64,000 bases of DNA from Bacteroidetes bacterium HGW-Bacteroidetes-10 (GTDB lineage Bacteria; Bacteroidota; Bacteroidia; Bacteroidales; UBA932). Positions 24,699 through 34,368 of this stretch are shown piece by piece. A program made the translations under genes and the position numbers. The notes beneath the pieces were generated by a model. That model did not search any database. It was not told the DNA's origin and was given only the letters and a program-made list of their open reading frames with translations. How positions within the stretch are numbered: position 1 is the stretch's first letter; each line of letters opens with the position of its first letter. The DNA lies in the NCBI GenBank assembly GCA_002842695.1, contig PHDT01000003.1, positions 20,243-84,242 of the forward strand. The letters run 5' to 3'.

Positions 24699-25860
24699 TC
24701 CTTCCACCTTCGTTGTGGTTGTTGTGATGGCGGTTGACAGTCTTTTTGCGCCTGTTGTTACCTCCGCTTCTCTGTTTTTCATCAAACCTTGAGATGCTAT
24801 CGTCACCAACAGCCGTAACAAATTCAGGAGATTTTTCAGATGCCACAGGAAGCAGGCTCTCGACCTTTACCCCTCTTGCATTTAATTTGATAATCTCTTT
24901 TACTCTTGTTGCCTCGAGCGGAAACATATTGGTCATGCTGTTCTGCTCATATGAAAACCACATTACCCCTTTGAGAGTATCTGTTTTGACCAGGAAGGCC
25001 GGGCCGTCGAGAGTGTCCAGCGGCTCTCTTACATAAGGGATGTTTGTCTGGGCATCAAGGTAGGCTGCTGCCTCGTAATTAATGCAGCATTTAAGCTTGC
25101 TGCACTGCCCGGCCAACTTTTGCGGATTGAGTGAAAGATCCTGGCTCCTTGCAGCCTGAGTTGTGATGGACTGAAAGTCTGACATATATCTTGCACAACA
25201 GAGTTCCTGACCACAAACGCCAATTCCGCCAATGAGCCCGGCCTCCTGCCTTGCTCCAATCTGACGCATCTCAATCCTTATCTTAAACTCCTCTGCAAAT
25301 TGCCTGATAAGCTGACGGAAGTCTACCCTCTCGTCTGCTATATAATAGAAAATCGCTTTGGTGCCATCGCCCTGAAACTCCACATCCCCAATTTTCATGT
25401 TCAGATTCAAGGATGAGGCAATCTGCCTTGAGCGAATCATTGTCTTGTGTTCGCGGGCAATCGCCTCCTGCCACCTTTCGATGTCGAGGACTCTTGCCTT
25501 GCGGTATATCTTTTTAAACTCGTAGGTATCCTGATTAATGTCGTTTCGTTTGAGCTGCCTGCGCATTATTGGCCCTTTGAGGGTAACTATTCCCACATCG
25601 TGTCCGTTTACTGCCTCAACCACAACAATGTCCCCAACATGTATCTGAATTCCGGTATCGTTCTTAAAGTAAAGCTTGCGGGTATTCTTAAAGCGGACCT
25701 CAAAGAGATCTGCGGAGTCGGCATCGGGAATGCCGCACATCCAGTCAAAGACGCTCAGCTTACAGCACCCACCGTTGAATCCGCACGAGAGTTCACCCTC
25801 GTCGGAGCGGTTTGATACTGTTCCGCGTGTGCAGTCATATTTAATGTTTTTTGCTTCCAT
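24676..25860 (-). CDS. ricT: RicT/PSP1-domain protein
   Basis: A 394-residue PSP1 (RicT/YaaT) protein. Homologues form an iron-sulphur complex affecting RNA processing and development in Bacillus. Conserved cysteines are visible in GGVCGQELCCARYM and QCSKLKCCINYE. The C-terminus is a basic, Asn/Arg/His-rich tail (about 30 residues after residue 360) suggestive of RNA binding. A minus-strand TATCTTTG box ends 8 bp before the start codon. Confidence 0.88.
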   Translation of the reverse strand: MEAKNIKYDCTRGTVSNRSDEGELSCGFNGGCCKLSVFDWMCGIPDADSADLFEVRFKNTRKLYFKNDTGIQIHVGDIVVVEAVNGHDVGIVTLKGPIMRRQLKRNDINQDTYEFKKIYRKARVLDIERWQEAIAREHKTMIRSRQIASSLNLNMKIGDVEFQGDGTKAIFYYIADERVDFRQLIRQFAEEFKIRIEMRQIGARQEAGLIGGIGVCGQELCCARYMSDFQSITTQAARSQDLSLNPQKLAGQCSKLKCCINYEAAAYLDAQTNIPYVREPLDTLDGPAFLVKTDTLKGVMWFSYEQNSMTNMFPLEATRVKEIIKLNARGVKVESLLPVASEKSPEFVTAVGDDSISRFDEKQRSGGNNRRKKTVNRHHNNHNEGGRNENNRKA

Positions 25861-25865
25861 AATTG

Positions 25866-26987
25866 CTACAAAGATAGAAAAAAGCGGTTACCCAGATCGG
25901 CAAAGATATACTTGGAGTTAACGTTGCGCTCAATGTCACCCAGGGCTGCGTTTATATGTTCAATCCCCTTTTCAAAAAAGGCGGGGTTTATCCTTGACGC
26001 CCATATTCTGAATGTTTCGGTTCGTGAGGCCGGCACAAAAGAGAGACCCGGCGAACCTATGCTTATCATATATATGCGTCTTATATATTCCAGAAGGTTG
26101 TAACAGAACTCCTTCTGTTTCTCTCTTGAGAGCTGGGCAACCTCTTCCCAGACCATAATTACCCTTGACAGATCCTTTGAGAGCGAACTGTTAATCAGAG
26201 AGGTAATGAGTGAGTCAAAGGCAGAGCTCTCTGTTGATTCAGAGATGAGCCTTCTTGCCCTGCTTATACTTCCTCCTGAAATCCTGGCCCATAAAAAGGC
26301 ATCTGCAGGTTCTAGCCTGAAGTCATTTTCGAGCCTTGTTGCCAGAGTTTTGACATCAACAGGCGGAACCTTTACAATTCTGCATCTTGAGAGGATTGTG
26401 GTAAGTATTCTGTCTGGCGACTGACTCACCAGGAAAAGAAAAGTTTTGTCAGGAGGCTCCTCCATAAGTTTGAGCAATTTGTTTGATGCCTCCTGATTCA
26501 TTCTCTCTGCAAGCCAGACAACCATATACTTGTTCCCTCCCTCAAAAGCTGTCATGCTCAACTTTCTGAAAATGGAAGAGGCCTCGGCAACTGATATATT
26601 TCCCAGTTTGTTTTCAATCCCGCACTTTTCGTAGAACTCCTGTTCTGTCAGGTAAGGATCTGCAGAAACAGACTCTCTCCATGTGGTTATAAAATTGTCA
26701 CTGACAGGCTTTGATCCTCCTCCAGATGTAGTATTTACAGGGAAAACAAAATGGAGATCCGGATGAATCATTTTGGAAATCTTGCTGCATGAAGGGCATG
26801 TACCACATGAATCATGCTCAGAACGGTTTGGACAAGAGAGATATTGTACAAAAGATAATACCAGAGGTAAAGCTCCGAAACCCTGCTCTTCAGTAAACAG
26901 CATTGCATGAGGAATTTTTCGGGAGGAAGCCATTTTAATAAGCTGCTCCTTAATACCTTCCTGTCCTGTTACTGAAGAAAAATGCAT
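25866..26987 (-). CDS. holB: DNA polymerase III subunit delta prime
   Basis: Clamp-loader subunit. 373 residues with the four-cysteine zinc module CGTCPSCSKI preceded by a Cys near residue 52, the HPDLHFVFP block, and the LLKLMEEPPDKTFLFLVS segment with SRC (ILSRCRI), all typical of delta prime/DnaX-like AAA+ proteins. The P-loop is degenerate (EEQGFGALP), which is usual for delta prime because it does not hydrolyse ATP. It lies 5 bp upstream of ricT. Confidence 0.92.
   Translation of the reverse strand: MHFSSVTGQEGIKEQLIKMASSRKIPHAMLFTEEQGFGALPLVLSFVQYLSCPNRSEHDSCGTCPSCSKISKMIHPDLHFVFPVNTTSGGGSKPVSDNFITTWRESVSADPYLTEQEFYEKCGIENKLGNISVAEASSIFRKLSMTAFEGGNKYMVVWLAERMNQEASNKLLKLMEEPPDKTFLFLVSQSPDRILTTILSRCRIVKVPPVDVKTLATRLENDFRLEPADAFLWARISGGSISRARRLISESTESSAFDSLITSLINSSLSKDLSRVIMVWEEVAQLSREKQKEFCYNLLEYIRRIYMISIGSPGLSFVPASRTETFRIWASRINPAFFEKGIEHINAALGDIERNVNSKYIFADLGNRFFLSL
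25869..25876 (-). promoter_or_regulatory. -7 box immediately before ricT
   Basis: Minus strand TATCTTTG, 8 bp from the ATG, so the transcript leader would be only a few bases. It overlaps the 3' side of holB's spacer. Confidence 0.45.
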
Positions 26988-26996
26988 ATTGAAAAT

Positions 26997-28880
26997 TTAG
27001 CCAAAGATAACCATTTCACAGTTCTTACAATCAAAAGCCAGGCGGAACTTCCTCTGTCCGTTCACGAGGAAGAGCGGTTCTGCAACAGGCTTTGAATATC
27101 CCTCTTTTGGGCACATCCCAAGTTCAAACTTGATGCAATATTTACACCTCATCAGTTCTGCCTCAATTGGCGGGTCAATTTCAAAAGCCTTATCTGCCGA
27201 TTCTGCGCCAAGATCTAAGTAGAGCTGCTCTGACAGCTTATTGGAAACATTACCCAGATATGTGATTTTCTTTCCGTTGAATATCCCCCTTAGCTTTTCG
27301 GGAACCACTCCGCTCATAACGCTTCTCTCTGCATGTTCTGCGGCGGAGGCGAGCTTCAGGCTCTTTGTTTCGTGCGGATTCTCTCTGATAATATCGAGTT
27401 CTGCAGCCACCCTCCTGCGGAGGTCGTTAATTGCAGAAATTGGCATGAACGGAAGCTCGCCTCCGCCCAGTGAATTCACTTTAAAAAGATAGATATCTGT
27501 GCTCTTCTCAAGTTGTGTCCTGAGAGAGCGCTCCGCTGCTTCGGGATTCTTTGCCTCATCAAACGGGCCATTAGCTAAAACAGATGCTGATGTTCCATCC
27601 TCGCACACCGCCTCAAGAGTAATATCTTCACCGTCATACATGAGATCAAGTGTAACGCCAAGAACTCTTTTGGGCATATTCTTCTCCATCTCCTTCTCGA
27701 AGTTGTGATTGAAGTTGCGGTATATCTTAACTCCCTGCTCAAGTTCAATTTTGTCGTTAATGATAATGAGCCCAGGCTCCGTAACATTTGCCCTTGAACC
27801 AAGTATCTCGCCCCCTTTTCCAATGAAGCAGATTCCGTCACCATTCTCCACTCTCATTACGGCAGCATATCTTATATTAGTCTTTCCGCCACGTTTGTCA
27901 ATAACCGAACTCTTTACTGTACCAACAAACTCTCCAATTGATTTTGCGGCATCGCCACTGTTCCACTCTCCCCTCCTGCCGTTAATAAAAAGATTTGTGT
28001 AACCTCTGTTGAATGTACTCTCAGGACGAGGCGTAAAGCCTCCGTAAAGCTTACCGTACGATGCAGCAGTATATCTTGAGTCACTCGCAATGAAACTGTC
28101 AAGAAGAGACCTGTAATGCCTTACGACATTCTTGATGTAAGAGATATTTTTCAGACGCCCCTCAATTTTGAAGGATGATATCCCGGCCTCTGCAAGCTGA
28201 GGAATATATTCGCCCAGATTAAGGTCCTTAAGAGAGAGCAGTGTCTTGTCCCTGACCAGCAGCTTCCCTTTGGAATCGGTTAAATCATATTTTGAACGGC
28301 AAGCCTGCGCACATGCACCTCTGTTGGCACTTCTGCCTGTGAGTCTTTCACTCATATAGCACTGCCCGCTGTACGATACACAAAGTGCACCATGAATAAA
28401 ACTCTCAAGTTCGACTGAAGTATTGGCCCTTATCTCCCTAATCTGTTCAAGTGACAATTCCCGCGCTAGTATAAGCCTGCTGAAACCAAGGTCCTCAAGC
28501 ATTTTTGCCTGCTCCACTGTGCGGATATTTGTCTGAGTAGATGCAAAAAGCGGAACAGGAGGCATTTCTGCCTTCAAAAGACCAAGGTCCTGAATAATAA
28601 GGGCAGCGCATCCTGCTTCATAAGCCTGACGGGCAAGTCTTTCGGCCTCCTTAATCTCTTTATCGTAAAGAATTGTATTAATAACCATAAAGACTTTTGC
28701 ACCATATTTCTGACCATATGCGGCAAGCCTTTCTATATCATGCATGGAATTTCCCGCAGCCTCCCTTGCTCCAAAAGCAGGTCCTGCAATATAGAGAGAA
28801 TCGGCACCGCAATCAATTGCTGCAATGCCGATCTCTTTGTTTCTGGCCGGAGCCAGTAATTCTAATTTGCTTAGTTGCAC
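26997..28880 (-). CDS. Peptidase U32 family protein (RlhA/TrhP type)
   Basis: 627-residue U32 protein. Despite the name, studied members are tRNA or rRNA hydroxylation factors. The N-terminal barrel starts LELLAPARNKE and contains the U32 signature region ESFIHGALCVSYSGQCYMS, followed by the cysteine cluster SANRGACAQACRSKYDL. The C-terminal third is the collagenase-associated domain ending with another cysteine cluster (CKYCIKFELGMCPKEG). The start codon is GTG and lies inside the last codons of the TPR gene (10-bp overlap), implying translational coupling. Confidence 0.88.
   Translation of the reverse strand: MQLSKLELLAPARNKEIGIAAIDCGADSLYIAGPAFGAREAAGNSMHDIERLAAYGQKYGAKVFMVINTILYDKEIKEAERLARQAYEAGCAALIIQDLGLLKAEMPPVPLFASTQTNIRTVEQAKMLEDLGFSRLILARELSLEQIREIRANTSVELESFIHGALCVSYSGQCYMSERLTGRSANRGACAQACRSKYDLTDSKGKLLVRDKTLLSLKDLNLGEYIPQLAEAGISSFKIEGRLKNISYIKNVVRHYRSLLDSFIASDSRYTAASYGKLYGGFTPRPESTFNRGYTNLFINGRRGEWNSGDAAKSIGEFVGTVKSSVIDKRGGKTNIRYAAVMRVENGDGICFIGKGGEILGSRANVTEPGLIIINDKIELEQGVKIYRNFNHNFEKEMEKNMPKRVLGVTLDLMYDGEDITLEAVCEDGTSASVLANGPFDEAKNPEAAERSLRTQLEKSTDIYLFKVNSLGGGELPFMPISAINDLRRRVAAELDIIRENPHETKSLKLASAAEHAERSVMSGVVPEKLRGIFNGKKITYLGNVSNKLSEQLYLDLGAESADKAFEIDPPIEAELMRCKYCIKFELGMCPKEGYSKPVAEPLFLVNGQRKFRLAFDCKNCEMVIFG
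27002..27009 (-). promoter_or_regulatory. -7 box of holB inside the end of the U32 gene
   Basis: Minus strand TATCTTTG lies over the last codons of the U32 gene (which ends Val-Ile-Phe-Gly) and 14 bp before the holB ATG. Confidence 0.4.
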
Positions 28881-29821
28881 TTAAGCTGAGTTTTCACTTT
28901 ATATTCTGCAATTTGCTTGTAAGTAGGATCTGTCAGAATTTGCTTATAGTATCCGCAAGCCTTGGCATTGTTGCCTTTGCCTTCGTATGCCAGAGCAAGG
29001 TTGTAGAGTGTTGAAGCCTTGTCCTTGGCATTTGTATCCATTGCATAGTAAGCCTCCAGAGCATTGATACCATCGTCAAATTTCTTTAGCTGAACTGCAG
29101 AGAGGCCAATTAGCTTAAGAGCGTTGCCCGACTCAGCAAGTTCGTTTGATTTCTTTGCATTATCCAGTACAGCAACCCAGTTCTTGGTCTTAAGTTCAGC
29201 AGCCGATTTCTTAAGGTACAGAACAGAGAGTTGCTTAGAAGCATCTTCCTTCTGACCAAACTTGATTGCGTTTTCAAAAGCTGCAACAGCTCCTGCTTCA
29301 TTGTTGAGGCGGCTCTCTGCCATTCCAATTCTGAGGAATGCTACTCCGTTTTCCGGATCTGCCTTTAGAACCTTTTTATATTCAACAATTGCCTCTGCAA
29401 ATTTACCTTCGTTAAGCAGAGCATTTCCGTCTGCCATCAATACTTGAGGTAACAGGTCGGCAGCTTCGGTAACCACACTGGCAACTGAGTAGGCTTTTCC
29501 TGTCTCGATTGCCTTTTTAAGCTGAACAACAGCATTGTCAATATCTTTTGCTGCTGCGAACTCCTTTCCATATCTGAGGTGAATCTGAGGTATCATTGCT
29601 TTGATTTCAACTACCATTGCGGCTCCCTCTTCACCTAAACCCTCAAGCATTTTAAGCGCTTTGTTGAATGAGTCCAATGCGGCAGGAAGGTTTCCCTCAT
29701 TGAGAGATGTGGCAGCAGCGTTATAAGTTTCGGTCGCAGTTGCCAGATCCTGACCGTTGATGCTGCCAAAAGACAACACCGATAGGGCGCAAATTGCCAA
29801 AAATGTCTTGAATTGTTTCAT
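28871..29821 (-). CDS. Exported tetratricopeptide-repeat protein
   Basis: 316 residues with a signal peptide (hydrophobic residues 7-22, ending INGQ) and about six TPR-like units, for example ATETYNAAATSLNEGNLPAAL, AIVEYKKVLKADPENGVAF and ASTLYNLALAYEGKGNNAKA (each in the expected 34-residue spacing). TPR proteins are protein-binding scaffolds; the partner is unknown. First gene of the minus-strand run leading to trmB; a TATTTTTG box lies about 40 bp upstream. Confidence 0.85.
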   Translation of the reverse strand: MKQFKTFLAICALSVLSFGSINGQDLATATETYNAAATSLNEGNLPAALDSFNKALKMLEGLGEEGAAMVVEIKAMIPQIHLRYGKEFAAAKDIDNAVVQLKKAIETGKAYSVASVVTEAADLLPQVLMADGNALLNEGKFAEAIVEYKKVLKADPENGVAFLRIGMAESRLNNEAGAVAAFENAIKFGQKEDASKQLSVLYLKKSAAELKTKNWVAVLDNAKKSNELAESGNALKLIGLSAVQLKKFDDGINALEAYYAMDTNAKDKASTLYNLALAYEGKGNNAKACGYYKQILTDPTYKQIAEYKVKTQLKCN

Positions 29822-29891
29822 AAGTTATATTTTTTTTAATTGGGATTCTCGCAAAAATAAAAAAAACAAATAAACCATGCAAAATATTGGA

Positions 29892-29899
29892 TATATTTG
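29892..29899 (+). promoter_or_regulatory. -7 box of the M16 protease gene
   Basis: TATATTTG fits TAnnTTTG and lies 33 bp before the start codon. Confidence 0.4.
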
Positions 29900-29932
29900 T
29901 GATTGCGAATTTTAAAAACTAATTAATAGTTC

Positions 29933-32752
29933 ATGAAAAGGATTTTTACATTTACGGCTCTCATGCTTATTGCCTTTTTGGCAACAGCTCAGATGCCTCA
30001 GAAACTACCCCTGGACCCTAAAGTAAGGTCGGGCGTACTCGAAAACGGACTGACATATTATGTTGTCCAGAATGCCGAGCCTAAGGGTCAGGCAGAATTT
30101 TACATTGCCCAGAAAGTGGGCTCTGTACTTGAAGAGGAGAGCCAGAGAGGTCTTGCTCACTTCCTCGAGCACATGGCCTTTAACGGTACCGAGCATTTCC
30201 CCGGAAATGGAATCATATCATACCTGGAGACCATTGGTGTGAAGTTTGGGGTTAACCTTAACGCATACACATCACTTGATCAGACAGTTTACAACATCTC
30301 AGGCGTGCCTGTGAAAAGACAGGGCATTATTGACTCTTGTCTCCTCATTCTCAGAGACTGGTCATGTGCCATCTCTCTTACAGAAGGAGATATTGACGAA
30401 GAGAGAGGAGTTATCCGCGAGGAGTTCCGCACAAGCAGCAATGCTATGCTCAGGATGTACGAGAAAGATATCTTTCCTGCTCTTTTCCCTGACAGCAAAT
30501 ATGCAAACCGTCTCCCTATCGGACTTCTTGATGTAATCAATAATTTCACATACAAGGAGATTCGCGACTACTACCACAAATGGTATCGTCCGGACCTTCA
30601 GGGAATCATTGTTGTAGGTGATATTGATCCTGCAGCAATTGAAGCTCAGATCAAAACAATGTTCGGGTCAATTCCAAAGGCTGTTAATCCTGCTGAGAGA
30701 ATTGAGATTCCTGTTCCTGATACAAAGGAGCCAATAATTGGAATTGGAACAGATCCAGAGGCAACTTCAAGCAGTGTTATGTTATTCTACAAACACGATG
30801 TTTTGCCTAAAGAGCTAAGGGCCACAGCTGCAGGCATGGTAATGGACTTCATGAATACAATGGTTACCCGCATGCTTAACTCTCGCCTTCAGGAAATTGT
30901 TCAGAAACCGGATGCACCTTTCACAAGTGCTGGTTCTAACTATGGTGGTTATGTAGTTGCACAATCCAAAGATGCATTTGGCATCTCTGCCGGTGCGAAG
31001 GAGGGCAAGATTGAAGAGTCCCTCAGGCTCATGGTTAACGAAGCCGAAAAAGTAAAACGTTTTGGATTTACAGCTTCTGAACTTGAGCGTGCAAAGGCAA
31101 ACTATATGAGTGGTCTCGAGCAGGTATACAAAGAGCGTGAGAAGCAAAAGAACAGTTATTATGTAAGCAATGTTCTTAACAACTTCCTCACCAACGAGGC
31201 ATATCCCGGTATTGAGACAACTTATGCAATGATGCAACAAATAGCTCCGGCTATTCCTCTTGAGCAAATTAACAAATATGCTCAGTCACTACCAACAACT
31301 GAGAACATTGGTATTGCAGTTATGATGCCTGCAAAGGATGGACTTAAGGTTCCAACCAAAGAGGAGATTATGACTGTATTCAACAACGCCGTTAAGGAGG
31401 AGGTTGAGGCATATAAGGAGACTATCTCTAACGAACCGCTTGTTCCTGTTGCTCCGGCAAAGGGATCTGTAGTTTCAGAAGTTAAAGAGCCTATGAGCGG
31501 CGCTACTGTATGGAATCTTTCAAATGGTGCTACCGTTGTTATTATGAAGACAGACTTCAAAGACGATCAGATTATGTTCAACGCGGCATCAAAGGGTGGT
31601 CTTTCATTGTTTGGAAAAGATGATATCATCGCGTCGAAAGTTGCCGTTGAAGCTGCAAACGTAGGCGGACTTGGCAAATACAGCGTTACAGACTTGCGCA
31701 AGGTTCTTGCCGGCAAGAATGTGAATACAAGACCATCTATTTCAATCATGAGCGAGACTCTTTCCGGCAGCAGTACGCCAAAAGATATCGAGACATTCAT
31801 GCAACTCGTTTACCTAAACTTTACAGCTGTAAGAGAAGATGATGATGCATTCAGATCATATGTTGGAAGAATGAAAGCTCAGCTTGAAAATCTTTCTGCC
31901 CAGCCAATGGTTGCTTTCTCAGATACTCTTCAGAAGGCCCTTTTCAACAACAATCCTTATGCAAACAGACTCACTCTTGAGATGCTTGACAAGATTGATT
32001 ACAAAAAGACACTTGAACTGTATCGTCAGCGTTTCGCAAATGCAGCAGATTTCACATTTACTTTTGTAGGAAATGTAGATGCAGCTGTTTTGAAACCACT
32101 GGTTGAAACATACATTGCATCACTGCCTTCAAACAAATCTCAGAAAGAGAACTGGAAGAATGTAGGAATGGTTCCTGTAAAAGGCAAGGTAGTTAAGCAC
32201 TTTGACAAAGAGATGCAGACACCTAAAGCAACTGTTTATACAATTTTCACCGGCAAAGCAGGCTATTCTGTTGAGAACAACATTCTCGCAAGCATGACCA
32301 AGCAGGTGTTTGATATGGTATTTACAAGAAGCATCCGCGAGCAGGAAGGCGGTACTTACGGTGTTGGCGTTAACATGAACATCACTTATTATCCTGAAGA
32401 GTACTATACATTCCTTTTTGGCTTTGACACAGATGTTGCCATCAAAGAGAGACTTCTCAACAGAGCTCACAAGGAGATAGGACTTGTAATTGAAAAGGGT
32501 GTTACCCAGGAAGACTTCTCAAAGATTATGGAGTACATGCAGAAGACATATACCCAGAATCTTCGCGAGAACGGCTACTGGCTTGGAGCTATCTCAAACA
32601 GGTTCCTTATGGGCAAAGATATGCACACTACCTATGAGGCAACTTTAAAGGGAATAACTCCTGCAAAACTCAACAAGTTCATTAAAGAGACACTTTCACA
32701 AGGCAATCAGCTCGAAGTTATCATGAGCGGTAAAATTGCCGAGAAAAAATAA
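29933..32752 (+). CDS. Exported M16-family zinc metalloprotease
   Basis: 939 residues, a full-length two-halved M16 protease (pitrilysin/insulinase type) with a signal peptide ending TAQ. The inverted zinc motif HxxEH is H76-F-L-E79-H80 in LAHFLEHMAFNG, with the downstream glutamate in the RGVIREEFR region. The second, inactive half starts near residue 500 and has the RxxY-like TRSIREQEGGTYGVGV block. It likely degrades peptides in the periplasm or at the outer membrane; substrate unknown. It may be transcribed with the DUF3109 gene 24 bp downstream. Confidence 0.93.
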   Translation: MKRIFTFTALMLIAFLATAQMPQKLPLDPKVRSGVLENGLTYYVVQNAEPKGQAEFYIAQKVGSVLEEESQRGLAHFLEHMAFNGTEHFPGNGIISYLETIGVKFGVNLNAYTSLDQTVYNISGVPVKRQGIIDSCLLILRDWSCAISLTEGDIDEERGVIREEFRTSSNAMLRMYEKDIFPALFPDSKYANRLPIGLLDVINNFTYKEIRDYYHKWYRPDLQGIIVVGDIDPAAIEAQIKTMFGSIPKAVNPAERIEIPVPDTKEPIIGIGTDPEATSSSVMLFYKHDVLPKELRATAAGMVMDFMNTMVTRMLNSRLQEIVQKPDAPFTSAGSNYGGYVVAQSKDAFGISAGAKEGKIEESLRLMVNEAEKVKRFGFTASELERAKANYMSGLEQVYKEREKQKNSYYVSNVLNNFLTNEAYPGIETTYAMMQQIAPAIPLEQINKYAQSLPTTENIGIAVMMPAKDGLKVPTKEEIMTVFNNAVKEEVEAYKETISNEPLVPVAPAKGSVVSEVKEPMSGATVWNLSNGATVVIMKTDFKDDQIMFNAASKGGLSLFGKDDIIASKVAVEAANVGGLGKYSVTDLRKVLAGKNVNTRPSISIMSETLSGSSTPKDIETFMQLVYLNFTAVREDDDAFRSYVGRMKAQLENLSAQPMVAFSDTLQKALFNNNPYANRLTLEMLDKIDYKKTLELYRQRFANAADFTFTFVGNVDAAVLKPLVETYIASLPSNKSQKENWKNVGMVPVKGKVVKHFDKEMQTPKATVYTIFTGKAGYSVENNILASMTKQVFDMVFTRSIREQEGGTYGVGVNMNITYYPEEYYTFLFGFDTDVAIKERLLNRAHKEIGLVIEKGVTQEDFSKIMEYMQKTYTQNLRENGYWLGAISNRFLMGKDMHTTYEATLKGITPAKLNKFIKETLSQGNQLEVIMSGKIAEKK

Positions 32753-32776
32753 CACTTACCAAGTACCCGGCACCAC

Positions 32777-33370
32777 ATGAAGACCAGCTCAATTATAGAA
32801 ATAGGCAACATCCTTGTATCATCTGCAATTCTTACGGAGAAGTTCATATGTGACTATCCCGTTTGCCATGGAGCATGCTGCATTATTGGCGACAGCGGAG
32901 CACCCTTAAGCAAAGAGGAGTGCCTGCTGCTGGAGAAAGAGCTGGGAAACATTAAAAGACATCTCAGACCTGAGGGGCTCCTCTCCATTGAGGAGCAGGG
33001 CCCCTTTGTCCGGGATACCGACGGAGATTTCGTTACACCTCTTGTTAACGGAGAAGAGTGTGCATACACTCAGTTTGACGACCAGGACAACTGTTTCTGC
33101 GGAATTGAAGTGGCTCGCAACAGCGGCGACACCCATTTTCGCAAACCAATTTCCTGCTGGTTATACCCAATAAGGGTTTCATATCTTTCCAATGGTCTGG
33201 TGGCGCTAAATCTGCATGAATGGCATATCTGCCTTGATGCATTTGTTAAAGGCAAAAAAGAGGGGGTCCCCGTATATAAATTTCTACGGGAACCCCTTAT
33301 TTTTGCATTTGGCGAAGAGTTCTACAGCCAGCTTGAAATAGCTCACAGGGAGCTTTTCAATTCAAAATAA
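32777..33370 (+). CDS. DUF3109 family protein
   Basis: 197 residues with a cysteine-rich signature: FICDYPVCHGACCIIGDSGAPL near residues 24-45 in two segments, EECAYTQFDDQDNCFCGIE, and RKPISCWLYPIR. The spacing of about eight conserved cysteines suggests an iron-sulphur or zinc site, as proposed for the related YkgJ-type proteins. Function not established. Near the 3' end the DNA can form a GGGGTCCCCGTA hairpin followed by a T-run within the coding sequence (see findings). Confidence 0.85.
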   Translation: MKTSSIIEIGNILVSSAILTEKFICDYPVCHGACCIIGDSGAPLSKEECLLLEKELGNIKRHLRPEGLLSIEEQGPFVRDTDGDFVTPLVNGEECAYTQFDDQDNCFCGIEVARNSGDTHFRKPISCWLYPIRVSYLSNGLVALNLHEWHICLDAFVKGKKEGVPVYKFLREPLIFAFGEEFYSQLEIAHRELFNSK

Positions 33371-33376
33371 ATTCAT

Positions 33377-34351
33377 CTATTTTTCTCTGCTTCCCATATA
33401 TCTTGTCAATTCAACAAGATGGTCCCTGTATATTGAGTCAGGCAAAGACATCAGGCACTCCTGAGCCATATTGCACTGATACTCCAGAGCACTCTGAGCA
33501 ACAGCGTTCCCATTGTATTTCTCAACCAGAGCAAATGCTTGTTCTGCAAGTTTATCATCTTCATAACCTGCAAACCTTATAGCATCCAGCATCAGCTCTC
33601 TCTCCTCTTCACCGGCAGCCTTAAGGGCAGCAATCAGCGGAAGAGTTAGCTTTTTCTCCTTTACATCGCCTCCGGTAGGTTTGCCTGTATTGAGCTGTGG
33701 TGTATAATCAAAAATATCATCTCTTATCTGGAAAGCAAGACCCAGATGATATGCATACTGTTCCATCTTTGAGAGAACTTCCGGAGATGCTCCCATTGTG
33801 AAAACCGAACTCTTTATTGCAGCTATAAACAGGCTGGATGTTTTCTGTGCAATTATGCGATAGTAATCCTCTTCTGTTGTATCCAGGGAAGATGCCTTTT
33901 GCATCTGGAACAGTTCACCCTCCGAGAGCTCTTCAACCGCTTTGGTAAAGAAACCCATCACCTCCATGTTCCTTTCGCTCACAATAAGTGTAAGAGACTT
34001 GGCAAGCCAGTAATCCCCTGTCAGGACAGAGGCCGCAGGATTATATTTATACTGAACAGTATCCACTCCCCTTCGCTGAGTTGCCTCATCGGCAACATCA
34101 TCGTGTAGCAGTGTAGCTGTATGTATCATTTCAGAGACAACTGAACAGGCAATGGTCAGACGCCCCGGATTACCCAGAGCTCTTGCAGCCAGCAGTGAAA
34201 GAAGAGGCCGCACCTGTTTTCCCTTGTTATCGAGCAGGTATGTGTTAATAGAATTAAGAAGGTCCGATTTACTCCAGAGCGCCTCTTTCATAAGCTCCTC
34301 GAACTGCAACCACTCGCTGCGGATGTCGTCCTGAATTGCTTTTATATCCAT
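33377..34351 (-). CDS. Polyprenyl diphosphate synthase
   Basis: Trans-isoprenyl diphosphate synthase that elongates farnesyl diphosphate, probably for the menaquinone side chain. The first aspartate-rich motif is LLHDDVADEATQRRG and the second is FQIRDDIFDYT. 324 residues, normal for octaprenyl-type enzymes; the residues before the first motif (IHTATLLHDD) are small, fitting a long-chain product. The chain length cannot be fixed from sequence. It starts 17 bp after the LOG gene on the same strand. Confidence 0.93.
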   Translation of the reverse strand: MDIKAIQDDIRSEWLQFEELMKEALWSKSDLLNSINTYLLDNKGKQVRPLLSLLAARALGNPGRLTIACSVVSEMIHTATLLHDDVADEATQRRGVDTVQYKYNPAASVLTGDYWLAKSLTLIVSERNMEVMGFFTKAVEELSEGELFQMQKASSLDTTEEDYYRIIAQKTSSLFIAAIKSSVFTMGASPEVLSKMEQYAYHLGLAFQIRDDIFDYTPQLNTGKPTGGDVKEKKLTLPLIAALKAAGEEERELMLDAIRFAGYEDDKLAEQAFALVEKYNGNAVAQSALEYQCNMAQECLMSLPDSIYRDHLVELTRYMGSREK

Positions 34352-34368
34352 ATATTGTTTTTTGTAGG

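Noticed and set aside
24699..24821. Longer N-terminus for the GldH-like protein
   Set aside because: The extra 41 residues are the ricT tail in another frame, and the lipoprotein signal begins at 24698.
25866..26987. holB as a pseudogene because the P-loop is degenerate
   Set aside because: Delta prime subunits commonly lack a working P-loop; the zinc module and remaining motifs are intact.
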